Shown here: positions 9,555 through 21,565 of the stretch, in pieces | How positions within the stretch are numbered: position 1 is the first letter of the stretch | Layout: each line of letters opens with the position of its first letter | Assembly (NCBI RefSeq): GCF_020097815.1 | Contig: NZ_CP083663.1 | Span: 1,426,001 to 1,490,000 of the forward strand | Length of the DNA stretch: 64,000 nt | Direction: 5' to 3' | DNA from: Haloprofundus salinisoli | Lineage (GTDB): Archaea; Halobacteriota; Halobacteria; Halobacteriales; Haloferacaceae | Made by a program: the position numbers and the translations under genes | The notes under the pieces: generated by a model | The model's database searches: none | What the model was told of the DNA's origin: nothing | The model's input: only the letters and a program-made list of their open reading frames with translations

Positions 9555-10481
9555 ATGCCAGCTATCGAACTGTCGGACGTGACCAAGCGGTACGGCGACG
9601 TGACGGCCGTCCGCGACCTCGACCTCACGGTCTCTGAGGGCGAGGTGTTCGGCTTCCTCGGCCCGAACGGCGCGGGGAAATCGACGACGATAAACATGCT
9701 GTTGGACTTCGTCCGTCCCACCTCGGGGACCGTGCGCGTGTTGGGCCACGACGCCCAGCGCGAGAGCGTCACCGTTCGGCGGCGAACCGGCGTGCTCCCG
9801 GAGGGGTTCGACGTGTACGACCGCCTCACCGGGCGCAAACACATCGAGTTCGCGCTCCGCTCGAAGGAAGTCGACGTCTCCCCCGACGAGATGCTCGCCC
9901 GCGTCGGCCTCTCCGAGGCCGCCGACCGGAAGGCGGGCGGCTACTCGAAGGGGATGCGTCAGCGCCTCGCGCTCGGGATGGCGCTCGTCGGCGACCCGGA
10001 CCTGCTCATCCTCGACGAACCCTCCTCCGGGCTGGACCCCGCCGGAGCCAAGGAGATGCGCGACATCGTCCGCGGCGAGGCCGACCGCGGCGCGACGGTG
10101 TTCTTCTCCAGTCACGTGCTCGGGCAGGTCGAGTCGGTCTGCGACCGCGTCGGCATCATGCGCGAGGGCGAACTCATCGCCGAGGACAGCATCGAGAGCC
10201 TCCGCGAGGCCGCCGGGAGCGACGAGACGCTCGTGCTCACCGTCGACAGCGCGACTCAGGACGACCTCGACGCCGTCCGGGCGCTCGACGGCGTCTCGGG
10301 CGCGACGACCGACGGCGGCACCGTCACCGTCTCCTGTGACAGCGGTGCGAAGACAGAAGTCATCGCCGCGCTCGAAGACCAGGGCGTGACCGTTCGGGAC
10401 TTCGAGACGCAGTCGGCGTCGCTGGAGGACCTCTTTCTCTCCTACACCGAAGGCGAAGAGAAACGGGAGGTGTCGGCATGA
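9555..10481 (+). CDS. ABC-2 type exporter, ATP-binding protein
   Basis: The 308-residue protein has Walker A GPNGAGKST (36-44), a signature-like YSKGMRQRL, Walker B LLILDEPSSGLDP, and the switch histidine region in FFSSHVLGQVESVCDRV. A C-terminal accessory domain of about 80 residues follows, as in CcmA/NatA-type exporters. It overlaps the permease gene by ATGA. The pair probably exports a small molecule or inserts a lipid-linked substrate, but the substrate cannot be read from sequence. A much longer open frame begins upstream, but the ATG at 9555 gives the standard N-terminus. Confidence 0.93.
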   Translation: MPAIELSDVTKRYGDVTAVRDLDLTVSEGEVFGFLGPNGAGKSTTINMLLDFVRPTSGTVRVLGHDAQRESVTVRRRTGVLPEGFDVYDRLTGRKHIEFALRSKEVDVSPDEMLARVGLSEAADRKAGGYSKGMRQRLALGMALVGDPDLLILDEPSSGLDPAGAKEMRDIVRGEADRGATVFFSSHVLGQVESVCDRVGIMREGELIAEDSIESLREAAGSDETLVLTVDSATQDDLDAVRALDGVSGATTDGGTVTVSCDSGAKTEVIAALEDQGVTVRDFETQSASLEDLFLSYTEGEEKREVSA

Positions 10482-11293
10482 GTTGGCAAGCCATCGCGCA
10501 GAAGGATTTCGAGGACGCCGTCCGCTCGCGGTGGGTGCTCGGCCTCACCGCGTTCTTCGTGCTTCTCATCGCCGCCGCGGCCTACTTCGTCCGACCCTCG
10601 CCCGGGCAGACGTTCAGCTCGAACCAACTGCTCGGTCTCGTCAGCGGGACGCTCGTGACGACGCTCATCCCGCTCATCGCGCTGGTGATGGCGTACAGCG
10701 CCGTCGTCGGCGAACGCGACTCCGGGTCGCTGAAACTGTTGCTCTCGCTGCCGCACTCGCGCGCCGACGTGGTGTTCGGGAAAGTCGCCGGTCGGTCGCT
10801 GGCGTTAGCGGTGCCAATCGTCGTCGGCTTCATCGTCCCGGCGCTTTTGTTGACGCTCGGCCCGCTGCAGTTCGACGCGCTCTCGTACATCGGGTACACT
10901 CTCCTCACCGTCTTCCTCGGCGTCGTCTTCGTCGCCATCGCCGTCGGTTTCTCCGCGGCGATGTCCTCGCAGCGAATCGCCGTTGGCGGTGCCTTCGCGC
11001 TGTACTGCCTCTTCGTCCCGCTGTGGGGGGCGGTTCGCTTCCCGCTGCAACTGTATCTGGGAATGGGCGGCGGTCCCTCCTGGTTACCTGTCGCCGGACA
11101 GGACCTCTTCACCGCGTTCCAGCTGCTGAACCCGAACGCGGCGTTCAAAATCATCTCCAACGCGTTCCTCAACGACCAGCTGTTCGCCGGCCAGAACGCG
11201 CAGCTCCAACTCGCCGCCGCCGGGATGCTCTTGGTGTGGCTGGCGGTGCCGCCGCTGCTCGGCTTCCTTCGGTTCGAGTCCGCGGACCTCTGA
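10478..11293 (+). CDS. ABC-2 type exporter, permease protein
   Basis: The 271-residue protein begins with a short cytoplasmic segment (SWQAIAQKDFEDAVRSR) and has about six membrane spans, the layout of NosY-like ABC-2 permeases. The motif VVGERDSGSLKLLLSLPHSRADVVFGK, which contacts the ATPase, is present after the second span. It is translationally coupled to the ATP-binding protein through a four-base overlap. It resides in the cytoplasmic membrane; the substrate is unknown. Confidence 0.93.
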   Translation: MSWQAIAQKDFEDAVRSRWVLGLTAFFVLLIAAAAYFVRPSPGQTFSSNQLLGLVSGTLVTTLIPLIALVMAYSAVVGERDSGSLKLLLSLPHSRADVVFGKVAGRSLALAVPIVVGFIVPALLLTLGPLQFDALSYIGYTLLTVFLGVVFVAIAVGFSAAMSSQRIAVGGAFALYCLFVPLWGAVRFPLQLYLGMGGGPSWLPVAGQDLFTAFQLLNPNAAFKIISNAFLNDQLFAGQNAQLQLAAAGMLLVWLAVPPLLGFLRFESADL

Positions 11294-11442
11294 GGCGGTG
11301 ATCGCAGCGCGTCTCGACGTGCTGCTCAGCCCCCGCGGTCGTCCTTCACCACGTCGACCATCTTCTACACCACCGCTCAACCCCCTGGCTACTGTATCTA
11401 CCTCCGGTCCCGTCCGCTCGGACGCGTCCACGGAGGCCCGCG

Positions 11443-13608
<2,166 letters not shown>

Positions 13609-13668
13609 CTACTGGCGACGTTTGCGAATCCCGCGATGCTTATCCCGCAGGGCGGATAACGGCGGAGC

Positions 13669-14868
13669 ATGGACGAGGACTTCCTGCTTCTCAATCCGGG
13701 GCCGGTCCCGGTCACTGACGAGGTGTTACAGTCGATGGCCGAACCGATGGTCTCACACCGCTCCGCCGAGTTCGAGGCGGTTTACGAGCGCGCGCAGGAC
13801 GGACTCGACTACGTGTTCACGCAGTCGACGCTCTCGGGCGAGTCGACGGCCGACGACGGCACGTCGCTGATTCTCAACGGCACCGCGACGATGGGGATGG
13901 AAGCGGCCGTCGCCAATCTCGTCGGCGACGGCGGCGAGGTCGTCTCGCTCGTCAACGGGAAGTTCGGCCGCCGCTTCGCCCGCATCGCCGACCGCTACGC
14001 GTCGGTGACACGCGTCGAGGCCGACTGGGGCGACTCCATCTCCGTCGAGGCGGTGGAGGAGGCCGTCACCGACGACACCGACGTGGTGACCATGGTCCAC
14101 AACGAGACGAGTACGGGCCTGCTCAACCCCGCGAAGGAAGTCGGCGAAATCGCGGCAGAACACGACGCGCTGTTCGTGATGGACGGTGTCACGAGTATCG
14201 GCGGCGACGAGATTCGACTCGACGAGTGGAACGTCGATATCGCCATCACCGACGCCCAGAAGGCGCTGGCCGCGCCGCCGGGCGTCAGCGCGATGTACGT
14301 CCGCGACCGCGCCGTCGAGGCGTTCGACGGCGAGTGCGCGCCGTTCTATGAGGACCTCGACTGGCACCTCCGCAAGGCCGAGAGCCACCAGACACCGTTC
14401 ACGAGCGCCGTTCCGCTGTTCCGCGCGCTCGCCGTCGCCGTCGAGGAGATCGAGGCGGAAGGAGTGTCCGAGCGTATCGCCCGCCACCGCCGTCAGTCCG
14501 CGGCGTTTCGCGAGGGCTTCCGCGCGATGGGACTGGAGTCGTTCCCGAGCGCCGACGGCCCGACGCAGTTCTCGAACACGCTCACCGCCATCTCGCTGCC
14601 CGAAGAAATTCGCGGCGACGATTCGAACGCCTTCTTCGACGCCGTCAAGGACCGCAACGTCAGCATCTCCGGCGGCCAGGCGCACCTCGGCGGCGAAATC
14701 TTCCGCGTGAGTAACATGGGACACCTGACGAGCGAGCAGATTCTCCGCGGGATTCGGACCGTGGGCGAGGCGATGGAGGAAGTCGGCGTCGACGTGGATA
14801 TCGAGGCCGGCGTCGAGACGGCCGAGGAGCAGTTGGAAGCGCCGAAAGCGTCGCCGTCGGACGACTGA
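13669..14868 (+). CDS. Class V aminotransferase (alanine-glyoxylate / serine-pyruvate type)
   Basis: The 399-residue PLP enzyme has the N-terminal NPGPVPV signature of this subgroup and the Schiff-base lysine in TDAQKALAAPPG (Lys198). Members use alanine, serine or phosphoserine with glyoxylate, pyruvate or 2-oxoglutarate. Because serA and serB lie 5-6 kb downstream and no serC is visible, it could supply the missing transamination step of serine synthesis, but this is an inference from location only. A TATA-like GCTTATCC lies about 30 bases before the start, and the gene is divergent from ligA. Confidence 0.9.
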   Translation: MDEDFLLLNPGPVPVTDEVLQSMAEPMVSHRSAEFEAVYERAQDGLDYVFTQSTLSGESTADDGTSLILNGTATMGMEAAVANLVGDGGEVVSLVNGKFGRRFARIADRYASVTRVEADWGDSISVEAVEEAVTDDTDVVTMVHNETSTGLLNPAKEVGEIAAEHDALFVMDGVTSIGGDEIRLDEWNVDIAITDAQKALAAPPGVSAMYVRDRAVEAFDGECAPFYEDLDWHLRKAESHQTPFTSAVPLFRALAVAVEEIEAEGVSERIARHRRQSAAFREGFRAMGLESFPSADGPTQFSNTLTAISLPEEIRGDDSNAFFDAVKDRNVSISGGQAHLGGEIFRVSNMGHLTSEQILRGIRTVGEAMEEVGVDVDIEAGVETAEEQLEAPKASPSDD

Positions 14869-14948
14869 GCGCGCGCTTCGTTTCCGTCTCTCTCCCTTCT
14901 CTCTGTGAGATACAGAGCGACGAGCCTGCAGCATTTGCCGTAACTGAC

Positions 14949-14958
14949 GGTTATATCC
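14949..14958 (+). promoter_or_regulatory. Candidate TATA box of the metY-metX operon
   Basis: GGTTATATCC is centred about 30 bases before the ATG of the first metY gene at 14984, the spacing expected for a leaderless or very short leader. No other AT-rich element lies in this 115-base gap apart from AGAATATGC nearer the start. Confidence 0.5.
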
Positions 14959-14983
14959 TCATCGAAGAATATGCTTCTCGTAC

Positions 14984-16276
14984 ATGACTCGCGGCTTCAG
15001 AACCCGGAGCCTCCACGCCGGGCACGCGCCGGACCCCTCGACAGGCGCGCGAGCGCCGCCCATCTACCAGACCACGTCGTACGTCTTCGACGACGCCGAC
15101 CGCGCGGCCGACCTCTACGCGCTCGACGCCGAGGGGGACGTCTACTCGCGCATCTCCAATCCCACTGTTCGAACGCTCGAAGACCGCCTCGCCGACCTCG
15201 AAGGCGGTACTGGCGCAGTCGCCACCGCCTCGGGGATGGCGGCGTTCGACAGCGCGACGAGTATTCTGGCATCTGCGGGCGACAACGTCGTCGCCAGCGC
15301 GGACGCCTACGGCGGCACGAGCGCCTACCTCTCGAAGATGGCCAGTCGCCGGGGCATCGAGACGCGAACCGTCGACACGCTCGACTACGACGCCTACGCC
15401 GAGGCTATCGACGAAAACACCGCGTACGTCCACGTCGAGACTATCGCCAACCCCTCGCTCGTCACGCCCGACTTCGAATGCGTCGCCGAAATCGCCCACG
15501 AGCACGGCGCGCCGCTTTTCGTCGACAACACGTTTGCCACGCCGGCGCTCTGTCGCCCGCTCGAACACGGCGCGGACCTCGTCTGGGAATCGACGACCAA
15601 GTGGCTCCACGGTTCTGGAACGACTGTCGGCGGCATCCTCGTCGACGGCGGCTCGTTCCCGTGGGCCGACTACGAGGACAAATACCCGGAACTCGCGGGC
15701 GAGAATCCGGCGTTCGGCGTCGACTTCTCGGAGCGCTTCGGCGACGCGGCGTTCGCCAACGCGGCGCGACAGCGCGCCGTCCGCTCGCTCGGCAACCAGC
15801 AGTCACCGTTCGACGCCTGGCAGACGTTGCAGGGGCTCGAAACCCTCCCGTTGCGAATGGATCGCCACTGCGAGAACGCTCGTATCGTCGCCGAGTACCT
15901 CGACGACCACGACGACGTGGCCTGGGTAACCCATCCCTGTCTGGACGACCACCCGACCCACGACAACGCCACAAAGTACCTCGCGGACTTCGGCGGGATG
16001 GTCACCTTCGGGCTGGAAGGCGGCTACGAGGCGAGCAAACGCTTCTGCGAGGAGACCGAGCTCACCTCCTTCCTCGCGAACATCGGCGACGCGAAGACGC
16101 TCGTCATCCACCCCGCGAGCACGACACACGCGCAGTTGAGCGAGGAGGAGCAACGCGCGGCGGGCGTCCGACCCGACATGCTCCGCTTCTCCGTCGGCAT
16201 CGAGAACCCCGAGGACATCCTCGCGGACGTCGAACGCGGCATCGGGCGAGCGACACACGCAACTGGAGGAACATGA
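14984..16276 (+). CDS. metY: O-acetylhomoserine sulfhydrylase / cystathionine gamma-synthase family, copy 1
   Basis: The 430-residue PLP enzyme begins with FRTRSLHAG and [12 protein letters not shown], family hallmarks, and has the PLP lysine in ESTTKWLHG (Lys206). It should add sulfide (or cysteine) to O-acetylhomoserine on the way to methionine. Its stop overlaps the start of metX (ATGA), so enzyme and substrate-forming acetyltransferase are made together. A close paralogue follows metX, and the two share long identical DNA stretches, for example around 15387-15430. Which of the two makes homocysteine directly and which makes cystathionine cannot be told by eye. Confidence 0.9.
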   Translation: MTRGFRTRSLHAGHAPDPSTGARAPPIYQTTSYVFDDADRAADLYALDAEGDVYSRISNPTVRTLEDRLADLEGGTGAVATASGMAAFDSATSILASAGDNVVASADAYGGTSAYLSKMASRRGIETRTVDTLDYDAYAEAIDENTAYVHVETIANPSLVTPDFECVAEIAHEHGAPLFVDNTFATPALCRPLEHGADLVWESTTKWLHGSGTTVGGILVDGGSFPWADYEDKYPELAGENPAFGVDFSERFGDAAFANAARQRAVRSLGNQQSPFDAWQTLQGLETLPLRMDRHCENARIVAEYLDDHDDVAWVTHPCLDDHPTHDNATKYLADFGGMVTFGLEGGYEASKRFCEETELTSFLANIGDAKTLVIHPASTTHAQLSEEEQRAAGVRPDMLRFSVGIENPEDILADVERGIGRATHATGGT

Positions 16277-17556
16277 CTCAAGTCGACCGCGGCACTCTCT
16301 CGCTGGGCGCGTTCGAGTTCGAGTGCGGCGAGTCCATCGACGACCTCGAAATCGCCTACGAGGCCTACGGCGAGTTCACCGGCGACAACGCGGTCCTGGT
16401 CTGTCACGCGCTCACCGGAAGCCAGCACGTCGCCGACGTGGACCGGTCGGCGTGGTCGCGCGACGACGCGGGCGTCGACGAGACGGACGAAGAGGGAGCC
16501 GAAGACGACACCGCCGCACAGACCGCCGGACAGGCGCGGGCGTGGTGGAACGACGTCGTCGGCTCCGGCAAGGCCATCGACACCGCCGACTACTACGTCG
16601 TCTGTGCGAACGTCCCCGGGTCGTGTTACGGCAGTTCCGGCCCCGCGAGCGAGAGCCCCGACGGCGGACCGTGGGGTACGGAGTTCCCGCCAGTCACCGT
16701 CGGCGACTGGACGCGCGCCCAGCGCCGCCTCTTGGACGCCCTCGGCGTCGGCCGCCTCCACGCCGTCGTCGGCGGGAGCGTCGGCGGGATGAACGCGCTC
16801 GACTGGGCGCGGCGCTACCCCGACGACGCGTCCCGTCTCGTCGTCGTCGCCGCCGCCGCCCGCCTCGACCCGCAGTGTCTCGCGCTCGACGCCGTCGCCC
16901 GCCGCGCCATCACGACCGACCCCAACTGGAACGGCGGCGACTACTACGGCGGCCCGGAACCCGAGAACGGCCTGGCGCTCGCGCGGCAGTTGGGCCACGT
17001 GATGTACCTCTCGAAGTCGTCGATGGCCCAGAAGTTCGGACGGCGCTCGGCGGGCCGCGACGCCCACCGCGAGGCGTTCCCCTCGGACCCGGCGGCGTCG
17101 TTCTTCCCGTACCGCGACGTGGAGTCGTATCTCGACTACAACGCCGCCAACTTCGTCGACCGCTTCGACGCGAACGCCTATCTCTACCTGACGCGGGCGA
17201 TGGACGACTTCGACCTCCGGGAGGGGTACGAGTCCGACGCGGACGCGCTGGCGGCGTTCGCGGGCGAAGCCTTGCTGCTCTCCTTTACCGCTGACTGGCA
17301 TTTCACGACCGAGCAGTCCGAGTCGCTCGCGGAGGCGTTTCGGAGTTCGGAGGTGCCCGTCGCCCACCACGTCGTCGACTCCGACCACGGCCACGACGCC
17401 TTCCTCGTCGAACCGGAGAACGTCGGTCCGCCGGTGGCGGATTTCCTCGAAGACGGCGTCGGCGGCCGCGCCATCACCGATACCGCACCCGCCGAGAGCG
17501 ACGGCGGCACCGACACCGAGTTCGCGCCGGTTCACTCCAGTCTGTTCTCGCGGTGA
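16273..17556 (+). CDS. metX: Homoserine O-acetyltransferase
   Basis: The 427-residue alpha/beta hydrolase transfers acetyl from acetyl-CoA to homoserine. The nucleophile serine sits in [14 protein letters not shown] (about Ser169); the acid and histidine of the triad are in [13 protein letters not shown] and [14 protein letters not shown]. An acidic insertion after [14 protein letters not shown] (about residues 70-85, rich in D and E) is probably a haloarchaeal surface loop. Some family members use succinyl-CoA, and sequence alone does not fully exclude that. It is flanked by two metY paralogues, and its ATG lies inside the stop of the first. Confidence 0.93.
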   Translation: MTQVDRGTLSLGAFEFECGESIDDLEIAYEAYGEFTGDNAVLVCHALTGSQHVADVDRSAWSRDDAGVDETDEEGAEDDTAAQTAGQARAWWNDVVGSGKAIDTADYYVVCANVPGSCYGSSGPASESPDGGPWGTEFPPVTVGDWTRAQRRLLDALGVGRLHAVVGGSVGGMNALDWARRYPDDASRLVVVAAAARLDPQCLALDAVARRAITTDPNWNGGDYYGGPEPENGLALARQLGHVMYLSKSSMAQKFGRRSAGRDAHREAFPSDPAASFFPYRDVESYLDYNAANFVDRFDANAYLYLTRAMDDFDLREGYESDADALAAFAGEALLLSFTADWHFTTEQSESLAEAFRSSEVPVAHHVVDSDHGHDAFLVEPENVGPPVADFLEDGVGGRAITDTAPAESDGGTDTEFAPVHSSLFSR

Positions 17557-17671
17557 GCGGTCGGGTCGCTTCGGTTCCGCGCGACGACTCGTCGGCCGTT
17601 TGCGTCGTAGTTCTTGGCAGTACCTGTCTCCGCCACCTCGTTTTACCCTCCTCGACTGCCAACGCTTCACT

Positions 17672-18991
17672 ATGTCCGAGGAGAACGACGACACCCCCGA
17701 CGCACCCGACAGCCCCGGCTTCCGAACTCGCAGTCTCCACGCGGGACAGGACCCCGACCCGGCGACGGGAGCGCGGGCACCGCCGCTGTACCAGACGACC
17801 TCCTACGTCTTCGACGACGCCGACGACGCCGCCGCGCAGTTCGCGCTGGAGAAACCGGGACACATCTACTCGCGGTTGATGAACCCGACGAACGCGATGC
17901 TCCAGGAGCGCCTCGCGTCGCTCGAAGGCGGCGTCGGCGCAGTCGCCACCGCCTCGGGGATGGCGTCGTTCGACCTCGCGACGTTCCTGCTCGCAGAGGC
18001 GGGCGACAACGTCGTCTCGTCGTCGGCGCTGTACGGCGGGACGTACACCTATCTCACCCACACCGTCGAGCGCCGCGGCATCTCGACGCGATTCGTCGAC
18101 CCGCTGGACTACGAGGCCTACGCCGAGGCTATCGACGAAAACACCGCGTACGTTCACCTCGAAACCATCGGCAATCCGGCGCTCGTGACGCCCGACATCG
18201 AACGCGTGGCCGATATCGCCCACGACCACGGTGCGCCGCTTTTCGTCGACAACACGTTCGCGACGCCCGCGCTCTGCCGCCCGCTCGAACGCGGCGCGGA
18301 CCTCGTCTGGGAATCGACGACGAAGTGGATAACCGGCGCGGGGACGACCGTCGGCGGCGCGCTTGTCGACGGCGGGTCGTTCCCGTGGACGGAGTACGCC
18401 GACGACTACCCCGAAATCGCCAGAGAGAATCCGGCGTACCACGGCGTCAACTTCGCCGAGCGCTTCGGCGACGCGGCGTTCACCTACGCCGCCATCGCGC
18501 GCGGGCTGCGCGACCTCGGCAACCAACAGTCGCCGTTCGACGCCTGGCAGACGCTCGAAAAACTGGAGACCCTTCCACTGAGAATGGACCGCCACTGCGA
18601 GAACGCTCAGATCGTCGCCGAGTACCTCGACGATCACTCGGCCGTCGACTGGGTGAACTACCCCGGACTTGAATCGCACGCGACCCACGCGGAGGCGACC
18701 GAGTATCTGGACGGCGGTTACGGCGGCATGATAACGTTCGGCCTCTCGGCGGGCTACGAGGCGGCCCGCGCGACCGTCGAGAACGTCGAACTCGCCTCGC
18801 TTCTGGCGAACGTCGGCGACGCGAAGACGCTCGTCATCCATCCCGCGTCGACGACCCACCAGCAACTCACCGACGAAGAACAGGAGGCGGCGGGCGTCAC
18901 CGCCGACATGGTCCGTCTCTCGGTCGGTATCGAAGACCCCGAGGACATCCTCGCCGACTTAGAGCAGGCCATCGACGCGGCGACGAACTGA
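17672..18991 (+). CDS. O-acetylhomoserine sulfhydrylase / cystathionine gamma-synthase family, copy 2
   Basis: The 439-residue paralogue has an acidic N-terminal extension (MSEENDDTPDAPDSP) before the shared [11 protein letters not shown] start, and the PLP lysine in ESTTKWITG (Lys218). It is collinear with copy 1 throughout and differs mainly in the active-site flanks and a short YHGVN insertion. It is separated from metX by 115 bases and may have its own promoter. Two copies around metX suggest tandem duplication followed by specialisation, perhaps direct sulfhydrylation versus transsulfuration, which is an inference. Its stop is two bases from the stop of convergent serB. Confidence 0.9.
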   Translation: MSEENDDTPDAPDSPGFRTRSLHAGQDPDPATGARAPPLYQTTSYVFDDADDAAAQFALEKPGHIYSRLMNPTNAMLQERLASLEGGVGAVATASGMASFDLATFLLAEAGDNVVSSSALYGGTYTYLTHTVERRGISTRFVDPLDYEAYAEAIDENTAYVHLETIGNPALVTPDIERVADIAHDHGAPLFVDNTFATPALCRPLERGADLVWESTTKWITGAGTTVGGALVDGGSFPWTEYADDYPEIARENPAYHGVNFAERFGDAAFTYAAIARGLRDLGNQQSPFDAWQTLEKLETLPLRMDRHCENAQIVAEYLDDHSAVDWVNYPGLESHATHAEATEYLDGGYGGMITFGLSAGYEAARATVENVELASLLANVGDAKTLVIHPASTTHQQLTDEEQEAAGVTADMVRLSVGIEDPEDILADLEQAIDAATN

Positions 18992-18993
18992 GG

Positions 18994-19641
18994 TCACTCC
19001 TCCGGCCGGAGCATGCCCCGGCCCTCGAACACCTTGCCGAGGCGGTACATCGAGGCGACGATGGTGTCGCAGGCGGGTCGAACCGCGTCCTTCGGGAGGA
19101 AGCCGACCGAGAAACCGGCGACTTCGAGCATCGGGAGGTCGTTCGCGCCGTCGCCGATTGCGACGGTCTGGCTCATCTCGACGTCGAGTTCCTCGGCGAG
19201 CCGTTCGAGTTCGCGGTCCTTTGTCCCCTCGATGAGCGGCCCCTCCGCCTCGCCGGTCAGCCGCCCGCCCTTCACGGGGAGGCGATTGGCGACGATGGTG
19301 TCGACGTCGACCCCCTCCGCTTCCAGTGCAGATTCGACGCCGCGCTCGAACCCGCCGGTGAGGATGGCGGTGTGGTGGCCGTAGTCGTTGAGGCGGTCGA
19401 TGAGTTTCGCCGCGCCCGGTCGGAGTTTCACCTCGTCGTACGCCTCCTGGGCGCGTTCTTCTTCCAGTCCTTCGAGCAGCGCCGCGCGGTCGTAGAGGCT
19501 CTCCGCGTAGCTGAGTTCGTCGTTCATCGCTCGTTCGGTGATGTCGGCCATCCGGTCGGCCACGCCTTTCTGCTTGCCGAGGAGCACCGTCATTTCCGAG
19601 TCCGAGAGCGTTCCGTCGAAGTCGAACGCGACGAGTTTCAT
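18994..19641 (-). CDS. serB: Phosphoserine phosphatase
   Basis: The 215-residue HAD-superfamily enzyme releases phosphate from phosphoserine, the last step of serine synthesis. Motif I is DFDGTLSDSE (Asp7 nucleophile, Asp9), motif II is ILTGGF, and motif III is AIGDGANDLPML. The helical cap between motifs I and II is the size expected for SerB. The ATG at 19641 gives the standard MKLVAFDFDGT start; upstream codons in frame are non-homologous. It is divergent from serA across a 304-base gap. Confidence 0.93.
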   Translation of the reverse strand: MKLVAFDFDGTLSDSEMTVLLGKQKGVADRMADITERAMNDELSYAESLYDRAALLEGLEEERAQEAYDEVKLRPGAAKLIDRLNDYGHHTAILTGGFERGVESALEAEGVDVDTIVANRLPVKGGRLTGEAEGPLIEGTKDRELERLAEELDVEMSQTVAIGDGANDLPMLEVAGFSVGFLPKDAVRPACDTIVASMYRLGKVFEGRGMLRPEE

Positions 19642-19945
19642 GCCGGGTGAGAGGGGGGCCGCGGGTTTGAAACCACCCGAAACGGGCACGCTTCGCCCCC
19701 CACTTTCCGCCGGCGTCGTTCTCGATGGGAGGAGTCGAACGCGGACGATTGGGTCGTATCCCGACTCTCGCCGACGTGCTCGTCGACCGGTCCCGCCGAC
19801 CCGAAGCGATGCACGTCGCCGAACCCTTCGCCCGATTCGACGCGCCGAACTGGGCACATGCGTGCATATTCACCCACCCGCACCACCTCTCGCCAAGCAT
19901 GCCTGTGAAGAAACCCTTAACCGCTATCCGAAAAAGCGTAGACTC
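19642..19945. promoter_or_regulatory. 304-base serB-serA divergent intergenic region
   Basis: This gap separates divergently transcribed serB and serA and must hold both promoters. Near serA, CCTTAACCGCTATCC lies about 20-30 bases before the ATG at 19946 and is a plausible TATA region. A 74-codon open frame on the plus strand (19725-19949) has mixed basic composition and overlaps the serA start, so I do not treat it as a gene. No clear operator palindrome was found. Confidence 0.5.
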
Positions 19946-21565
19946 ATGAAGGTGCTCGTCACCGACCCGATCGCGGACGCCGGACTCGACCGACTCCGCG
20001 AGGCGGGTCACGAAGTCGAAACCGCCTACGACGTAGCGGGCGACGAACTGCTCTCGGCCGTCGCCGACGCCAACGCGCTGGTCGTCCGCTCGGGAACCGA
20101 CGTCAGCCGCGAGGTGTTCGAGGCCGCCTCCGACCTCGTCATCGTCGGCCGCGCGGGTATCGGCGTCGACAACATCGACATCGACGCCGCCACCGACCAC
20201 GGCGTCATCGTCGCCAACGCGCCCGAGGGGAACGTCCGCGCCGCCGCCGAGCACACCGTCGCCATGGCGTTCGCCGCCGCGCGCTCGATTCCGCAGGCGC
20301 ACGCCCGTCTGAAGGTGGGCGAGTGGGCCAAGAGCGACTACCTCGGTACCGAAGTCAACGGAAAGAACCTCGGAATCGTCGGCTTCGGCCGCGTCGGACA
20401 GGAAGTCGCCAAACGCCTCGGCAACCTCGGCATGGGCCTCGTCGTCTACGACCCCTACATCTCCGAGGAGCGCGCCGAGCAGTTCGGCGCGGAACTCGTC
20501 GACGAACTCGACGCCTGCCTCGCCCGCGCGGATTTCCTCACCATCCACACGCCGCTTCTCCCTGAGACGCGCGGGATGATCGGCGAGGACGAACTCGAGA
20601 CGTTCGGCCACGGGTACGTCGTCAACTGCGCGCGCGGCGGGATCATCGACGAACCGGCGCTCGCGGCCGCCGTCGAGGACGGCACCGTCGCCGGCGCGGC
20701 GCTCGACGTATTCGAGGAGGAACCGCTTTCGGAAGACTCGCCGCTCGTCGGCGTCGACGACATCATCGTCACGCCGCACCTCGGCGCGTCGACGGAGGCC
20801 GCCCAGGAGAGCGTCGCCGTCGACACCGCCGAACAGGTGCTCGCGGCGTTCGAGGAGGAGCCCGTCCTCAACGCGTTGAACGCGCCCTCGGTCGACGAGA
20901 AGGCGTTCCCGCGCATCAAGCCGTACATCGGCCTCGCGGAGACCGCCGGCAAGATCGCGGCGCAGGTGTTCGGCGAACGCGTCTCCGAAATCGCAGTCGC
21001 CTACGACGGCGACATCGCCGCGGAGAACGTCGAACTCGTCACCGCGAGCGGTCTCAAGGGCGTCTTCGAACCGCTGGAGTGGCAGGTCAACGCGGTCAAC
21101 GCCCCGCATCTCGCCGAGGAGCGTGGCATCGACGTCACCGAGAGCAAGAGCAGACAGAGCGAGGACTTCCAGAGCCTCGTCACGGTCACCGTCGGCGACG
21201 GCGAAGAGACGCTCTCCGTCAGCGGCACGCTCTTTGCGGGCGAGGAACCGCGTATCGTCCGCATCGACGGCTACCGCGTCGACGCCGTCCCGCACGGGCA
21301 CATGCTCGTCGCGCGAAACTACGACAAGCCGGGCGTCATCGGTCTCATCGGCACCGTCCTCGGCGACCACGACGTAAACATCGCGGGGATGTTCAACGCC
21401 CGCGAGACCCGCGGCGGCGAGGCACTGACCGTCTACAATCTCGACTCGGCGGTACCGGAGGAAGCCGCCGAGGCGCTTCTGGCCGACGACCGCATCATCG
21501 GCGTCCACACCATCATCCTCAACGGCGACGCCGAGGCGCGCCGACTCGACATCGCCGCGGAGTAA
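19946..21565 (+). CDS. serA: D-3-phosphoglycerate dehydrogenase
   Basis: The 539-residue enzyme oxidises 3-phosphoglycerate to 3-phosphohydroxypyruvate using NAD, the first step of serine synthesis. It contains the Rossmann motif GIVGFGRVGQEVAKRL, the catalytic arginine in CARGGIIDEPAL (about Arg230), the acid-histidine pair ending in TPHLGASTEAAQ (about His278), an intervening allosteric domain, and a C-terminal ACT domain (ARNYDKPGVIGLIGTVLGDH). This is the long, probably serine-regulated form. The open frame extends upstream into the serB gap, but MKVLVTDPIADAGLDRL is the family start. Confidence 0.96.
   Translation: MKVLVTDPIADAGLDRLREAGHEVETAYDVAGDELLSAVADANALVVRSGTDVSREVFEAASDLVIVGRAGIGVDNIDIDAATDHGVIVANAPEGNVRAAAEHTVAMAFAAARSIPQAHARLKVGEWAKSDYLGTEVNGKNLGIVGFGRVGQEVAKRLGNLGMGLVVYDPYISEERAEQFGAELVDELDACLARADFLTIHTPLLPETRGMIGEDELETFGHGYVVNCARGGIIDEPALAAAVEDGTVAGAALDVFEEEPLSEDSPLVGVDDIIVTPHLGASTEAAQESVAVDTAEQVLAAFEEEPVLNALNAPSVDEKAFPRIKPYIGLAETAGKIAAQVFGERVSEIAVAYDGDIAAENVELVTASGLKGVFEPLEWQVNAVNAPHLAEERGIDVTESKSRQSEDFQSLVTVTVGDGEETLSVSGTLFAGEEPRIVRIDGYRVDAVPHGHMLVARNYDKPGVIGLIGTVLGDHDVNIAGMFNARETRGGEALTVYNLDSAVPEEAAEALLADDRIIGVHTIILNGDAEARRLDIAAE

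Noticed and set aside
16024-17694. 556-codon minus-strand frame opposite metX
   Set aside because: No motifs and overlaps a clear acetyltransferase; also partly antisense to metY.
19725-19949. 74-codon plus-strand frame between serB and serA
   Set aside because: It overlaps the serA start and the promoter region, and its composition is unlike haloarchaeal proteins.
18959-21508. 849-codon minus-strand frame opposite serA
   Set aside because: Antisense to a gene with catalytic motifs; repetitive D/E/V/R composition with no domain features.
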